From positions 3,038,001-3,102,000 of the forward strand of contig NC_039493.1 in the NCBI RefSeq assembly GCF_003590095.1: a DNA stretch of 64,000 nucleotides, given 5' to 3'. Below the pieces are notes generated by a model, which worked only from the letters and a program-made list of their open reading frames with translations, was not told the origin of the DNA and ran no database searches. The DNA is from Trichoplusia ni. Taxonomy: Eukaryota; Arthropoda; Insecta; Lepidoptera; Noctuidae. A program made the translations under genes and the position numbers. Positions 47,011 through 59,222 of this stretch are shown piece by piece. Within the stretch, counting starts at the first letter, position 1, and the number at the start of each line of letters is the position of its first letter.

Positions 47011-47289
47011 TTATCGCAATACAATGGAGTTTTAGCTTTATTAATTTAATGAATTATGAATTTTATGCATTAATTTGTATTAATGATAGTCTGTGTATTA
47101 CATTTATATTATTCTTTTCTATTCTATGTATGTATTCATCCAATTGAATAGGTACTTAAACAACGAACAAAGTTAACAATGCAGTCAAAATCCATACATA
47201 ATGTTCTTGCCAAACCGCAAATATAAAATTGTTTTCTATGGCATATTATTTTTTAATGTTTTTATAATTTTTCCTTTATATGTGGCTGA

Positions 47290-47660
47290 GGACCTATCTT
47301 GGTGCAAAATTTGAAGTTTCTAAGTCTGCTAGAAGTACCTTAGATTTTTTGATGATCTGTCAGTGAGTCAGTGAGTCAGTGAGTCAGTGAGTGACAAAAT
47401 GGTGTAACTTTGATCGACCGTAACTCCTAAACCATTAATTCAATTGGCATGTAATTTCGAACTTAAGCTTGTTCTAATGCCTACTATTATTCCCCGAAAA
47501 GCTAAACTCCTAGCTTTGTCCACGTCGAAGATACAGGGGGGGCGAAACAGCCGCGAATCGCTTCGAGAAAAGATGGTACGGCCGTGCCCGTTTTGCTCGA
47601 GACTTGGCAGGGGCACTGCCGTGCCCTCAGATTATTTCAGTTCACCTCCTTTGTTTGTCA
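47290..47660. repeat. Probable dispersed repeat with (CAGTGAGT)4
   Basis: Four perfect tandem copies of CAGTGAGT at 47361-47392 lie within sequence of the style 'ggacctatcttggtg ... gacaaaatggtgtaact', which I associate with interspersed moth repeats. The open frame 47444-47704 lies in this repeat and is not called a gene. Confidence 0.4.
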
Positions 47661-47704
47661 AATGTAATGTAATAAAAATGAATATAAATAAATGTTTTTC
47701 ATAG

Positions 47705-50690
47705 CAACGGGTTTTCAAAACTTTCCTTCCAATCCTGCAATCTTGAGTCTAACACTTCATCGCTGAATATCGATATAGTTTCAAAGTTGATTAAACTTTC
47801 AAGACTGTCTTGGTACTAGCATACAAACTGACTGTCTAAGTTTTTATGCTAGTATCACCGAACAAGTTTATAAATCTTACAGAATTTATTCCGAGGTGGA
47901 TAACTTTATCGAATAAATATAATACTCAGTTACCTGGAAAGAGATGTTTCTTTTGTCGCCGTGTCCCGGTGCGAGGCATTTGATCCGGTTTCCACACAGC
48001 CTGTTATTGTGAACACAATAGTTCCGTCTCGCGGCGCTTCCGCCGGCGCCCGGAACTCACCCGCGAGCCCGACCCGGCGGGCACAAGCGAAAATATGCAC
48101 AATTGTCGCTATTTCTTTGCTAATTTATAATCTGTATCGTGATATTCAATTACATTTTAGCAACAATTGTATAATTTTCGATGTTATTTGCTAATGATTG
48201 ATTGATCGCTCCCCTACTCTCATCCTCAGCGTTGTATTCGTGTAACTACTGCAGCTGTTCAGTGGTTTTGATAGATCACTTGGAGAAAAGTATAATTACA
48301 TGTGCTTGCCATCTAAAGGTAAATGTATTTTGGTCAGTATGATTGATTTTAAATATAAAAGTTACATTTGTTAGTCACTATACTTAATGGTTTACTTTAT
48401 AAATTACTTTCTACAACATATAGTTATCTACAAATAAATATATAATAGTTATAATTATTACCCGAACTAGAATATTTGATCTCAACATTCCGTCTGTAAA
48501 TCATCCGATATTGTCTCTCACCGAGTCCCGAGCGCGGCAGCAGGTAGTCCCTCGCAAACCGTTTGTCACACAAAACAATATTTTAATGCAGGTGTTCACG
48601 TTCACATTTTTTCCTAAATATCCCTGAGTCAGGCTTCATAAATAGAATTGAGGAGCATTTCCGCAAATAACTCAAAGGTTTTGAGGGTGATAATATCAGG
48701 CGTTACCGGAAGCTCTCACACAGCCTCCACACAGCCTCCGCGCGGGTGACGGCGGGAACTGATTTCATAACAATGGATGGGATTTGACATTTTTATGGAG
48801 TTTGTTATCCGCGTGTAAAGAATCCGTTTGTCCTCACCTCATTATTTGCAAGGGCGGGTGTGGTTCTGCTGGAATAATATCGTGGTTTTATTGTGTGTGA
48901 ACATCTACAAAAAAGTTTCAGGAAACGTAATGATCGTTAAGTTTGTATTTCAATAACATTGAGCAATCTGTGCCCTAGATGACATAGAATCAAAATCAAG
49001 CCTTGTATTAACCCCTATAACAACATAGGTCCGTGTAATCCAATAACAGCACAAGCCGTACCCCGCACAGCTGGGGTCTGCGTGTCGCGACAGTTCCCGC
49101 GCGATATTAATTACGCGACCCTCGGCGCCGGCCGCGGGGTAACGAACTGGTCCTCTCAAATTAGAAATCGCTACAAAGATAAGGCCTTTACCAATCAGAG
49201 TTTACTGCTATGTTGATGTGTTTGTAACTTATTGGCAGTTACTTAATAAGTCAAGACTTGCGTGACATATCGTGAGGGAACCATGACAGATGTCAGGATG
49301 TTCAATATGTCGCCGTCACGAGCTGAGCGCCGCTGCGGGGCCGCCGCGTCCCGCCGCGACTTGTTGCGCGCGGGGCAGGCTCGCGGCGCGCGGCTCGGGG
49401 TTCCGTGCCCCGCGGGGCTCGCCTCTTGTTTACGACCATTTCAAACGTATTATGGTAATGTAGTCTCTTGCTACGCTTTTGTTTTTGTATTCGCTGAACT
49501 GATTTGATTTAATTAAAACTTGGCTTGTAGTCATTTCTGAGTAAGCCAATTAGAAATTGCGCAACTTTAGTTACTACCATACTTATTACAGCGGAAAACA
49601 TAGTAGTAAATTGTTACCGATGTGGGCTGTACAACACTCTCTATGTTGTGTACCCATAAACACAGGTTTCGACCCCGGGGGAGCTTAACATATTACTACG
49701 TTACAAGAGCCCAGGATTACGGCCTTCGACATACGGCTCCAGTATCTCACAGCTTTATTGAGAATGGGATATGAGTGATCCTGCCTTTTGATCTGACGTT
49801 TGAAATAGCAACAATGTGTAGTATAATAGTAGAATGAAATTATGTGAAAGAATATTATTCTACGTTTTCAGTTGTCAGTTATCCCGCATTTTATTTTAGT
49901 TCAAGCTTAAAGCAAAATGGGTATAGGTGCTATCAAGTTGCTACGATGTAGTCAAGCCTCACTGGTGCGGTAAGTTCGGAGCTTCTGAATTCAGCCCTAA
50001 CTGGCTTAACGAACACCCACCAGCGTCGCGGCGGCCAGCCGGACCACCACCACTCAAGGTGATACTGTAGCCGTTGCGCAAACGAGACGCCGCTCTACGC
50101 CGTGTATATCCCGTCCTGCTTTAAAAAGCTACAATAATATGACTTAGTTGGTTTTGGTAGGCGCTCAGACCGTAACAGCACTACAAACTCACGTCGCAGA
50201 AAGTTGCAGCTCTCGAAATAAGTTACATTGTAGCCATTAGACGGCGCTCCATGATTACATTGTAGTTGCAGCCGCGTTATTTACTTGTGACTAGAAAGTT
50301 AAGTCGAGTCGAGAGCATGTAAGCTTTCTTCACTTGAATTCTGAAATATAAGTGATTTGTGGAATAAATATATGTGTCTCAGCCAGCTCACAGGATGGAG
50401 GAATGATTGACAGGTAATATACCGAAACCTATATCAGAACGTTTTCCATTTCCATCTCGGGGCACTCGCTTTGGCGGGGAGGGGGGGCGAACAGGGGCCC
50501 ACTCCAGGGATATTGAAGTATTGAATCCTTGTACCTGTAAATTCTGGTTCAAGTCCCAGTAATCATTGTTTGATTTGTTGGTAAATTCGAACGATAGAGT
50601 GTTAGAATCATGTTAGAAGTGAACTTTTAATGTGCTTAAATGGATGAAAAGTGACAAACAAAGTGTTAATTAAGTAGACTTATTGATAAT
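47705..50690. other. Non-coding stretch
   Basis: No supported exon. GC islands lie at 48000-48090, 49090-49140 and 49320-49430; the last gives a spurious open frame (49262-49507) with arginine- and alanine-rich, GC-driven composition. The words 'ggtttcgacccc' (about 49667) and 'ggttcaagtcc' (about 50549) resemble tRNA-type B boxes, but no full tRNA or SINE structure could be built around them. Confidence 0.4.
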
Positions 50691-50813
50691 TAAAACTTTA
50701 TAATCGTAAACAAACTATTGAGCGTGGGTAAAGCGCGCCGCGCGTCGCGCTCTTTCACTCCTACTGAAATTAGCTAGCGGCGTCTCGCTCGCACAGGACG
50801 GTTGCGATTCAAA

Positions 50814-51960
50814 ATGATTTGTTTTGCTTGTAAACGCAATATTGAACTTGGAAATCTACTGAGATGTACTGGATGCAAATCAGGATATCATTATTCCTGT
50901 CTGAACATCACGTCGGCAACATTTCGGGAACAGTCAGTGACCTTAAAAAGTACCTATAAGTGTGATTCCTGCGCAAACGTAACGCAGCGGGTGCGGGTAT
51001 CTGACGAAACTCCAGTTCGTGGCACTGCCACTAAAATAGGATCTGAGCCAATGGAAAAACCTGATGCGAGTTGTGAAGATATTTTCTTTAAGGGGAATAT
51101 AACGTCCTCACCAGTAATTAATAATACGGAGAGTTTTATGGATGTGATGAAAGAAGTTATATCAGCCAGGTTAAGCGCTTTTGAATTAAAACTTATACAG
51201 GAGATAAAAAATTCGGTAACTACCCTAACCTTGGAAAACAGCAAATTGAGAGAAGAATTGACTGTAGCCAATAACAAGTGTAGGTGTTTAGAACAAGAAA
51301 TTAATGTTCTTAAAACAGAGAAACATAATATTTTGCAACAAAGAAGTAGCTATATTGAAAACCCTACTATTGATATTATTAGCAAAAGCATCGACATTCA
51401 AGGCTCAGCCGAGCCATCCGGCCCCACACCGCGTCCGCCACCGACGTCATCGGCATGCTGTGACTGTTGCCGAGCGTGCGGGCGGTGAGCAGCCGCCGCG
51501 GCCGCCGCGACCGCCGCCGCCGCCCGCCTCGCCGAGTATTAGCTACGCGGCGGTGACGAGAAATACAGCGAATATGGTAACCGTGGAAAGTAAATGGATA
51601 GATGTTAAAAGCGTTAAAAGAAACAATCCGGTAAAAAAAGGCGGTAATACATCTGTTGCATTACTCAAAGCAGTAGAACGTAAAAAATTTCTGCATGTTT
51701 GGAGACTGGATAAGAGTACAACGGAGGAGACTTTACGAGGATATATTGAAAATGTATTAGGAAGTGACTGTGATATTATTATACAAAAATTAAGACCTAA
51801 AACCGAGAGAGACTACGCGTCATTTAAAATAGGCACAACGGAAGGTAACTTTAATAAACTTTGTAATCCTGATCTCTGGCCTGTACACGTAGAATTTAGT
51901 GAATGGATTTGGTTTCGTCGCCCAGCCGCCGCAGACCAAATTCAGTCAACGAATAAATAA
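50814..51960 (+). pseudogene. LINE ORF1: PHD finger, coiled coil and FP25K-like domain, frame-shifted
   Basis: The ATG at 50814 opens MICFACKRNIELGNLLRCTGC followed by HYSC and CDSC, a C4HC3 PHD zinc finger. Residues around 110-180 form a likely coiled coil (heptad-rich, ending EINVLKTEKHNILQQRS). This frame stops at 51488. The rest, from the proline-rich PPRPPRPPPPP to KKFLHVWRLDKSTTEE and SEWIWFR (FP25K-type domain), is in another frame ending at 51960. The switch lies within the GC-rich, low-complexity stretch 51420-51530, where either mutation or sequencing error is plausible. Confidence 0.75.
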
Positions 51961-52235
51961 TTCAACTTTTGACATATTTTATCAAAATGTGAGAGGGCTA
52001 CGAACAAAAACGTCAAATTTTTTGTCTCTGTTGGAATCTTCCGATTTTGACCTGTTCGCTATCACAGAAACTGGTTGTAATAAATCAATTAATGACGCAG
52101 AAATATCACTGCCAGGATACTCGGTATTACGATGTGATCGCACTGACGGACGTAAACAGGGAGGTGTACTTTTAATAGCTACCCAAAGGTTTGAATTGCG
52201 GCGAATAACTTTGTTAAATATTTTTAATATTGACA
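51899..52235 (+). CDS. LINE ORF2, apurinic-type endonuclease N-terminus (partial)
   Basis: Overlaps the end of ORF1 by about 60 bases. It encodes FDIFYQNVRGLRTKTSNF, then FAITETGCNKSI and CDRTDGRKQGGVLLI, the first catalytic blocks of the LINE endonuclease (QNVRG, the E in TET, RxDR, GGV). The frame enters the assembly gap after ILNIFNID-like sequence. No clean ATG marks the start. Confidence 0.8.
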
Positions 52236-53235
52236 NNNNNNNNNNNNNNNNNNNNNNNNNNNNNNNNNNNNNNNNNNNNNNNNNNNNNNNNNNNNNNNNN
52301 NNNNNNNNNNNNNNNNNNNNNNNNNNNNNNNNNNNNNNNNNNNNNNNNNNNNNNNNNNNNNNNNNNNNNNNNNNNNNNNNNNNNNNNNNNNNNNNNNNNN
52401 NNNNNNNNNNNNNNNNNNNNNNNNNNNNNNNNNNNNNNNNNNNNNNNNNNNNNNNNNNNNNNNNNNNNNNNNNNNNNNNNNNNNNNNNNNNNNNNNNNNN
52501 NNNNNNNNNNNNNNNNNNNNNNNNNNNNNNNNNNNNNNNNNNNNNNNNNNNNNNNNNNNNNNNNNNNNNNNNNNNNNNNNNNNNNNNNNNNNNNNNNNNN
52601 NNNNNNNNNNNNNNNNNNNNNNNNNNNNNNNNNNNNNNNNNNNNNNNNNNNNNNNNNNNNNNNNNNNNNNNNNNNNNNNNNNNNNNNNNNNNNNNNNNNN
52701 NNNNNNNNNNNNNNNNNNNNNNNNNNNNNNNNNNNNNNNNNNNNNNNNNNNNNNNNNNNNNNNNNNNNNNNNNNNNNNNNNNNNNNNNNNNNNNNNNNNN
52801 NNNNNNNNNNNNNNNNNNNNNNNNNNNNNNNNNNNNNNNNNNNNNNNNNNNNNNNNNNNNNNNNNNNNNNNNNNNNNNNNNNNNNNNNNNNNNNNNNNNN
52901 NNNNNNNNNNNNNNNNNNNNNNNNNNNNNNNNNNNNNNNNNNNNNNNNNNNNNNNNNNNNNNNNNNNNNNNNNNNNNNNNNNNNNNNNNNNNNNNNNNNN
53001 NNNNNNNNNNNNNNNNNNNNNNNNNNNNNNNNNNNNNNNNNNNNNNNNNNNNNNNNNNNNNNNNNNNNNNNNNNNNNNNNNNNNNNNNNNNNNNNNNNNN
53101 NNNNNNNNNNNNNNNNNNNNNNNNNNNNNNNNNNNNNNNNNNNNNNNNNNNNNNNNNNNNNNNNNNNNNNNNNNNNNNNNNNNNNNNNNNNNNNNNNNNN
53201 NNNNNNNNNNNNNNNNNNNNNNNNNNNNNNNNNNN
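52236..53235. other. Assembly gap of exactly 1000 N
   Basis: An unresolved scaffold gap; the round length suggests a placeholder rather than a measured size. It interrupts the LINE ORF2. Open frames reported through it are meaningless. Confidence 1.
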
Positions 53236-53382
53236 ATCGATGAAATCGGTACTAAAAAGCATTGTTATAATGTTCTAACATTTTTTTTTAGGTAGATGAC
53301 ATAAAAATCTATCTGTAGCACTAAATATTTTATTAATATAATTAATAGGTTTTCCAAAAAAAAAAAGTTAAACCACATAATC

Positions 53383-54317
53383 TTTCATCGCCGTGTTTGT
53401 CCACGACTCACCTTGATGTATTAAAGTCATCATTGATCAAAAATGTATCGTTATTTATATTAAAACTTAGTTTTATTTGGTTCGTGAATAGTTAGAGTAT
53501 TGACTCGGAATACATTTATTCAAATATTTACACAATACAACGTATGGTTAATAAAAAACCATTTGTCCCAGAACTACCTTTCATCGCCATGTCCTAAACA
53601 TATTTGAGAATATTGCATATTCTAACGTTTTTGCGTCGCTCCCGTTTTTGCGTTAAACGTTGCATATAAGTAACGTCGAAAGGCTAGACAAGGAACGACG
53701 TGTGTACGTGCCTGCGTTTTCGAGCTATAATTAAAAGTATTCAATTTTTTTTGGTACTGGACATTTTTTCTTTCATCGCCGTGGATAGGTCTAACTTCTA
53801 TTTCAATAAGTTTTTAATCTCGATTGAGCATTCAATACAATGCCATTTATATTTAGCTTATTTGTAAAGTGTTCATTACTGGTGAATTATTACCAGTTTT
53901 TTAGTAAATTGAATTATACCCCTTGATTTTCATCGCCGTGCTCTCATTTCCGTGGTTTCCGTGGACAAAATTTGCTATGGCAATGAAAAAAATACACGGG
54001 AATGAAAAAAATATCATCGCCGTGCCTTGTAAAACAGTTTCCTTTCATTGCCGTGGCCACGTGTTTCATTTCCGTGACTTATGTTTGTTTCGCCACTAGA
54101 CAGGAATGTATCTATTTATAGTTATATTATAAAAATAATATCATGTGTGACTGGATTTTTACACATTATATTCTATTATTATTGCGTATAAATTAATAGT
54201 ATTTATTTTTTGTTTCAATGATTAACTTTATCATTTAAATATTCTTGTACACTATAATAACATTTCATTGCCATGGACGCCTGTTTCATTGCCGTGCATG
54301 CATGTTTCATCGCCGTG
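53383..54317. repeat. Cluster of at least ten 13-base motifs TTTCATYGCCRTG
   Basis: Copies of the 13-mer or close variants start at 53383, 53579, 53771, 53928, 54015 (core only), 54043, 54064 (TTTCCGTG variant), 54263, 54284 and 54305. Inverted forms occur at about 53979 and 53994. Spacing is irregular and the DNA between copies is AT-rich and not repeated, so this is not a simple tandem array. I saw no such words elsewhere in the window. Subterminal transposase-binding repeats of a DNA transposon would look like this; function is unknown. Confidence 0.85.
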
Positions 54318-54479
54318 GCACGGAATTTTCAATCTTGTATATCTCGTTAGTTTTTTAAGCTATCTGCTAGATATTAAGCAAAACTGCATATCTGATCGAA
54401 AACTTGAGAAAACACTATTTTTTATTGTTCTAAAGTTGAAGAATAAAAAATCCACGGAAAATGAAGATTTTTTTGGACC

Positions 54480-55925
54480 TGTTGAAATTCACCCTATTAA
54501 AAGCAGGAGGAAACCCATTACTGGGGGAGCTCCAGAAGCTTTTGCCGTCTACTTTAATGCCGTCCTGTTTGAAGGGAGAACTCCAGAAGCGTGGAGTAGG
54601 AGTGTTGTCGTCCTGTTCTTCAAAAAGGGAGACAAAACCCAGCTGAAGAACTATCGACCCATTTCGCTCCTAAGCCACGTCTATAAGCTGTTCTCAAGAG
54701 TGGTCACGAACCGACTTGCGCGAAGACTCGACGAATTCCAACCACCGGAGCAGGCTGGGTTTCGGAGCGGATGCGGCACCATAGGCCACATCACACAGTG
54801 CGACAGATTATACAGAAGACCGAAGAGTATAATCAGCTCCTGTGTCTAGCATTTGTGGACTATGAGAAGGCGTTTGACTCGGTTGAAATCTGGTCTGTTC
54901 TGGAGTCCCTGCAGCGTTGTCAAGTAGATTGGCGATACATCCAAGTGATGAGATGTCTTTACGAAGCCGCTACAATGTTCGTCCAAGTACAGAATCAGCA
55001 AACAAGGCCCATACCGTTGCATCGAGGAGTGAGACAAGGGGATGTTATTTCCCCGAAACTGTTCACTAATGCAATGGAGGATATTTTCAAGACACTGAAC
55101 TGGAAAGGACGCGTCATCAACGTCAATGGCGAACACATCTCTCACTTGCGATTTGCTGACGATGTCGTCATCATGGCGGAAACGCTGCAGGACCTACAAC
55201 AGATGCTGAACGGCCTGGCTGAATCTTCTCTACGCATCGGCCTACGGATGAACTTGGACAAAACCAAGGTCATGTTCAATGAACATGTTCTACCGGAACC
55301 GATTGCGATACACGGCGCCGTTCTCGAAGTTGTTCGGAAATAGGTATACCTCGGGCAGACATTGCAGTTAAGTAGAAACAACTTTGAGGACGAGGTGAAT
55401 AGGAGAATTCAGTTGGGTTGGGCTGCATTTGGGAAGCTACGTCGAGTCCTAACATCGTCAATCCCACAGTGCCTAAAGACAAAAGTCTTCAATCAGTGCG
55501 TCCTACCTGTCATGATTTACGGAGCCGAAATGTGGACACCGTCGGTACGGCTGGTTCACAAGTTTAAAGTCGCTCAGCGGGCTATGGAAAGGGCTATGCT
55601 CAGCATTTCTCTGAGGGATCGCATCAAAAATGAGGTAATCCCTCAGAGAACCAAGGTCATCGACATAGCCCACCGAATCAGCAAGCTGAAGTGGCAGTGG
55701 GCTGGCCATATTAGCCGAAGAACCGATAACCGTTGGGGTAAACGAGTTCTAGAGTGGAGACCACGCCTCGGCAAACGTAGTGTAGGACGTCCTCAGGCAC
55801 GGTGGAGTGATGACTTGCGCAAGACGGCTGGCAGGAGCTGGATGCGAGAAGCCGAAAATCGATCTCAGTGGCGTGCACTTGGAGAGGCCTATGTCCAGCA
55901 GTGGACTGCGATAGGCTGATGATGA
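54480..55925 (+). mobile_element. 5'-truncated, decayed RTE-type LINE
   Basis: Reverse transcriptase of the RTE type. In order: ITGGAPEAFAVYF, LFFKKGDKTQLKNYRPISLL, EQAGFRSGCGT, a frame change near 54790-54800, LAFVDYEKAFDSVE, GVRQGDVISPKLF, HLRFADDVVIM, then an in-frame TAG at 55341-55343. After it follow GAEMWT, VAQRAMERAMLSISLRDR, WAGHISRR and GRPQARWSDDLRKTAG. It stops at 55917-55919 in a short TGATGATGA tail. The endonuclease domain is absent. With a frameshift and a stop, this copy is dead. Confidence 0.9.
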
Positions 55926-58780
55926 AGTTACCACAATTTAATTTAAAATCCCTTTCTTTTCTCTTTTTTCTTATGCCTACCTACATGCACAAATACAAAT
56001 ATCGCCGACGAATGCAATTATGGTCAATCAACAAAAAAATACTCTAATCGTATAACTACAGTACTTCTATTATGAAATAAACCTCAGCCATCACGATCAG
56101 CTAGTTATCAGTTTTATCTTATACTTTTTCGTATCGTTGACATCAAGCCCTTTCGTTGATTTCACTGATACCCATATCATGAGGGTGCTTGTCAAATAGC
56201 CTGGCCGCCATATTGGTAATAGAAGACCGTTAAGTGGGTCAAATTAAGATTCCAATGTTTTCTTACATAGTTACAAGTGAAGTTAATAAAAGCCTTTTAA
56301 AAATAAATACATATACTCCATATTTTTTGGTAGTTAACGAAAGGTAAACAATCTTGCTGTGTATTTTTATACAAACACATATTAAAAGAATAAACGATTA
56401 ATTTCAGTGGTATATGTAATAATATTTTTTTTTTATTCATTTATTTAATTATCACACTAATCTACTATTACAGGTTACTTAACCCAATGCGATAGCTAGG
56501 ACTAACTTTATTGTTTTTAGGTGAGAACACTCGCCAAGATTTCTAAAAATGGCTATTCTCTAGTAAATGCTAGTAAATATGCATGTAAAATACCTACCAT
56601 AAAAATCAGTTAAGCCTTTTCGTAGGAGTATAGGTAACTAACATTAGAACAGAAATACATTTCATTTGTTTTTTGGAATACATAATTATTTTTGTGCAGT
56701 AACAGCCGACCCATCATAGTTATTAAAACGTTAGATGTTGATGATGAGTTTCTACCAATGGATCAACGCAATACGAGAGACGTCCTGACACACACACTCA
56801 CAGGCACACACACACACAACTTGGGGTTTTCTTGCTGAATTCTATTTGCTAATACGGTCATAACCCCAGAACAGCTGATCTCTATCAACACAACTAAACA
56901 AGTCATGTTTACACAGGCACGTCACAGCCGTCACAGGTGATGTTCTTAAGATACAAATATTTAGAAATCGATATCTTGGTATTGGACAATAATATAATTT
57001 CTTCAGTGGGAACTTGTACCTACGCAGTAGTAGTTTGCAATACATTGCAGACTCCCCCTCCTCCCCGGCGCCCCCCCCCCCTGCAGAACGCGGACAGTCC
57101 GACACTTACCTTTATGTCTTATTTTAGACAAGTCAATTAGAGCTCGTTACGTCGCACTGATCTATTACTGTCCTACAACTGCACACACACACACACACAC
57201 CGACACACTCACAGCTCTCACTAGTGTGCAGCGTGATGTATTCATTATTTTGACACCGTCTATCACATTCGTAACTTTTACCTTTCCAATAAGATGTTGC
57301 AGGCTTAGTCGTAAGCTTCAGCTAATCACCGCTGTCGATGTATACTCGTATGTGACGACTGCCTAGTCATAATCCACAACTCATTTGCCCATGGGTACTA
57401 TTTATTCATTCTATAATTAAGCTGCGCTTCCGCCGGGGATGTGTAGAGAGTGAGCCGTACTACAATCCGCAATACAATCATGTCTTAATGTATTTATTTT
57501 CGACTTGGTCAAAAAACAAGGTTTTGTTACCTCATAACTTTCGGTCTGGAGGACTGTTTTTGTTGTTAAAAAATTATTATTGCAAAAGCTAACTTAGATT
57601 AATATTTATCACTTAAATATTTAGTGCAGGCATGTCACTATCCTATGATAACACTAATTATTTCGGAGAATTTGGCCGTCTATGTTTAGTGTGTGCACCC
57701 AACTTAAGCCCAATCCGATCATACTACGAGTAGAGCGGTGCACAAATAGTTTGTCGCATAAGTGCTCCCGCACTTTACCAGATGAAGGCAGATATTTTTT
57801 GGATAACTGTGTATTTTACTCAGGAGATACCGGCGCGGTGGCGTGCTGTTAGTGGTAGTACATAGAGATTAGAGCTGTCATTACTGGCTGAATGCGCTGT
57901 TGTCTGAGTGTCCATACCCCTCATATTGTGTTGATAAGTTTCACCTGAATTAACACTACATATGGCCCATCAGCAGCGGCTGCGTGTGTTGCCAGTCGTT
58001 ATGCGGGTCCTTAGTAACTGTTTGTATATGTTCGCATGATCTAACTCTAGCTAGGCACGTATCATTTCTCTGTCGTTACCTACGAACACGTCCAGATGAT
58101 GTATTGATGACAAATAGATGCCAGCAGTGAAACAATTCAATTAGTCACTCAATATCTAAACAGAAATAAACAACAGCGGGTGATGTACTTAGTGATGTAT
58201 TATTACCATAACAGGCGTGATGACATGAGCTGGTGACGAGGTCGCCGGCGCAGCATGCCCGTGACGACCAAGGGAATAAGTACATGAATCATGGGACATC
58301 ATCATGTTTTACAGCTACACTAGCCATCTCATGATGTACGTACTTCTAGTATTTGGTATTCAGCGGATTGATTATAATCAGTATGTACTTTTAAATGGAA
58401 CAACTGCTTCATGAGTTCAGTCCCTGGGTCCCTATGACCGTTAATGATTAGTTTATGTATGTGGAGGTTTCTAGGCCAGCTGCAGTGCTCTCCGCTCACT
58501 CTAGAGAAAGATCTTTTTTGCAGATTAAATTATAGAGTAAACAGAACAACGGGCACAGTAAAACGAGAAACAAAGTAAACAGTTTTTGTAGTTGTATTCA
58601 AGTAATTGAAAGGTTTCTATTAGGTAACTGTGCTGTATTAGGGAAGGTACTGGAGTGTACATGCATAGGTGGCGGAGCACCAGCCCATGTGTAGCGGTGC
58701 GTCCCGGCGCGGGGCGTAGCGGCGGGCGAGCGCGGCGCGTCTGTCACGGGTGACGATATAAATATTGTGGCCTACGGGAG
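55926..58780. other. Non-coding stretch upstream of actin
   Basis: No supported exon. It contains (CA)n runs at about 56790-56817 and 57181-57200, a C-run near 57070, and the dispersed repeat fragment at 56600-56668. GC content rises towards the actin promoter from about 58660. Confidence 0.45.
56600..56668 (+). repeat. Dispersed repeat fragment, copy C
   Basis: 'ataaaaatcagttaagcc' followed by 'ttttcgtaggagtataggtaactaacatt' corresponds to the 3' half of the repeat at 4993-5250 ('cgcttaagccgtttcggagga...ggtaactaacat'). Confidence 0.6.
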
Positions 58781-58787
58781 CTCATTA

Positions 58788-58800
58788 ATAGCTATTTTTT
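58788..58800. promoter_or_regulatory. MEF2-like AT-rich site
   Basis: 'agctattttttcc' resembles the MEF2 core CTAWWWWTAR but lacks a perfect final pair. It lies 140-150 bases upstream of the actin TATA box, a sensible place for a muscle enhancer element. Weak evidence on its own. Confidence 0.3.
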
Positions 58801-58938
58801 CCGTGAGCGATGTAATTAGGTATCGTGGATGCGGATGATGGTCTTAAATGGCAGTCGGGCGTCCGTGCGGGCTCGCCGCGGCTAACGCCAGCGCCTTGTA
58901 GGGGCTGCGGCGGCTGCCAAGTGGCGGCGCGCGGCGCG

Positions 58939-59001
58939 TATATAGTGCGCGCGCGCGCCCCCAGCGCTCACTACCGCCGCTGCGACCGCTGCCTCCGCGC
59001 C
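58939..59001 (+). promoter_or_regulatory. Actin core promoter and non-coding first exon
   Basis: TATATA at 58939-58944 lies about 31 bases before the initiator-like TCACT, whose A is at 58970. A short GC-rich first exon, 58970-59001, ends at the donor gtgagt. The intron 59002-59177 ends in gttgcag, and the second exon carries 45 bases of leader before the actin ATG. A 5' UTR intron is usual for insect actin genes. Confidence 0.75.
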
Positions 59002-59222
59002 GTGAGTGTCTCTCCTTGTCCGCTACGTGCACTTCACTGGAATTAGATCGCATCCATCTTTATCTTATTAATAGCTTTCAAATCGATCGATAGAACTAAT
59101 TCAGGTTCAGTGCAGTGTACCGGCAGTGAACACGAGTGCTGGTGCCGTAGCGCTCACCGGTGTTGTGTGTGTTGCAGGTGTGTGGAGCTATATTGGAGTT
59201 GTCTTCAGTTCACTGAGCCAGG

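Larger units (their letters stand above)
50690..52235 (+). mobile_element. CR1-like non-LTR retrotransposon, 5' part, cut by assembly gap
   Basis: A LINE with a GC-rich 5' leader ('agcgcgccgcgcgtcgcgctc'), an ORF1 with PHD finger and FP25K-like region, and the start of an ORF2 endonuclease. The body is lost in the run of Ns from 52236, and no reverse transcriptase of this element is visible after the gap. The 5' boundary is approximate. Clade assignment (CR1 group, possibly Kiri or Daphne) rests on ORF1 layout and is tentative. Confidence 0.75.

Noticed and set aside
49262..49507. 81-codon arginine- and alanine-rich open frame
   Set aside because: GC islands suppress stop codons in all frames; no conserved motif or splice context.
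50530..50580. tRNA or SINE around the B-box-like GGTTCAAGTCC
   Set aside because: No A box at the right distance and no acceptor stem or cloverleaf could be formed.
51982..53262. Long open frames spanning the run of Ns on both strands
   Set aside because: They consist mostly of undetermined residues and are artefacts of the gap.
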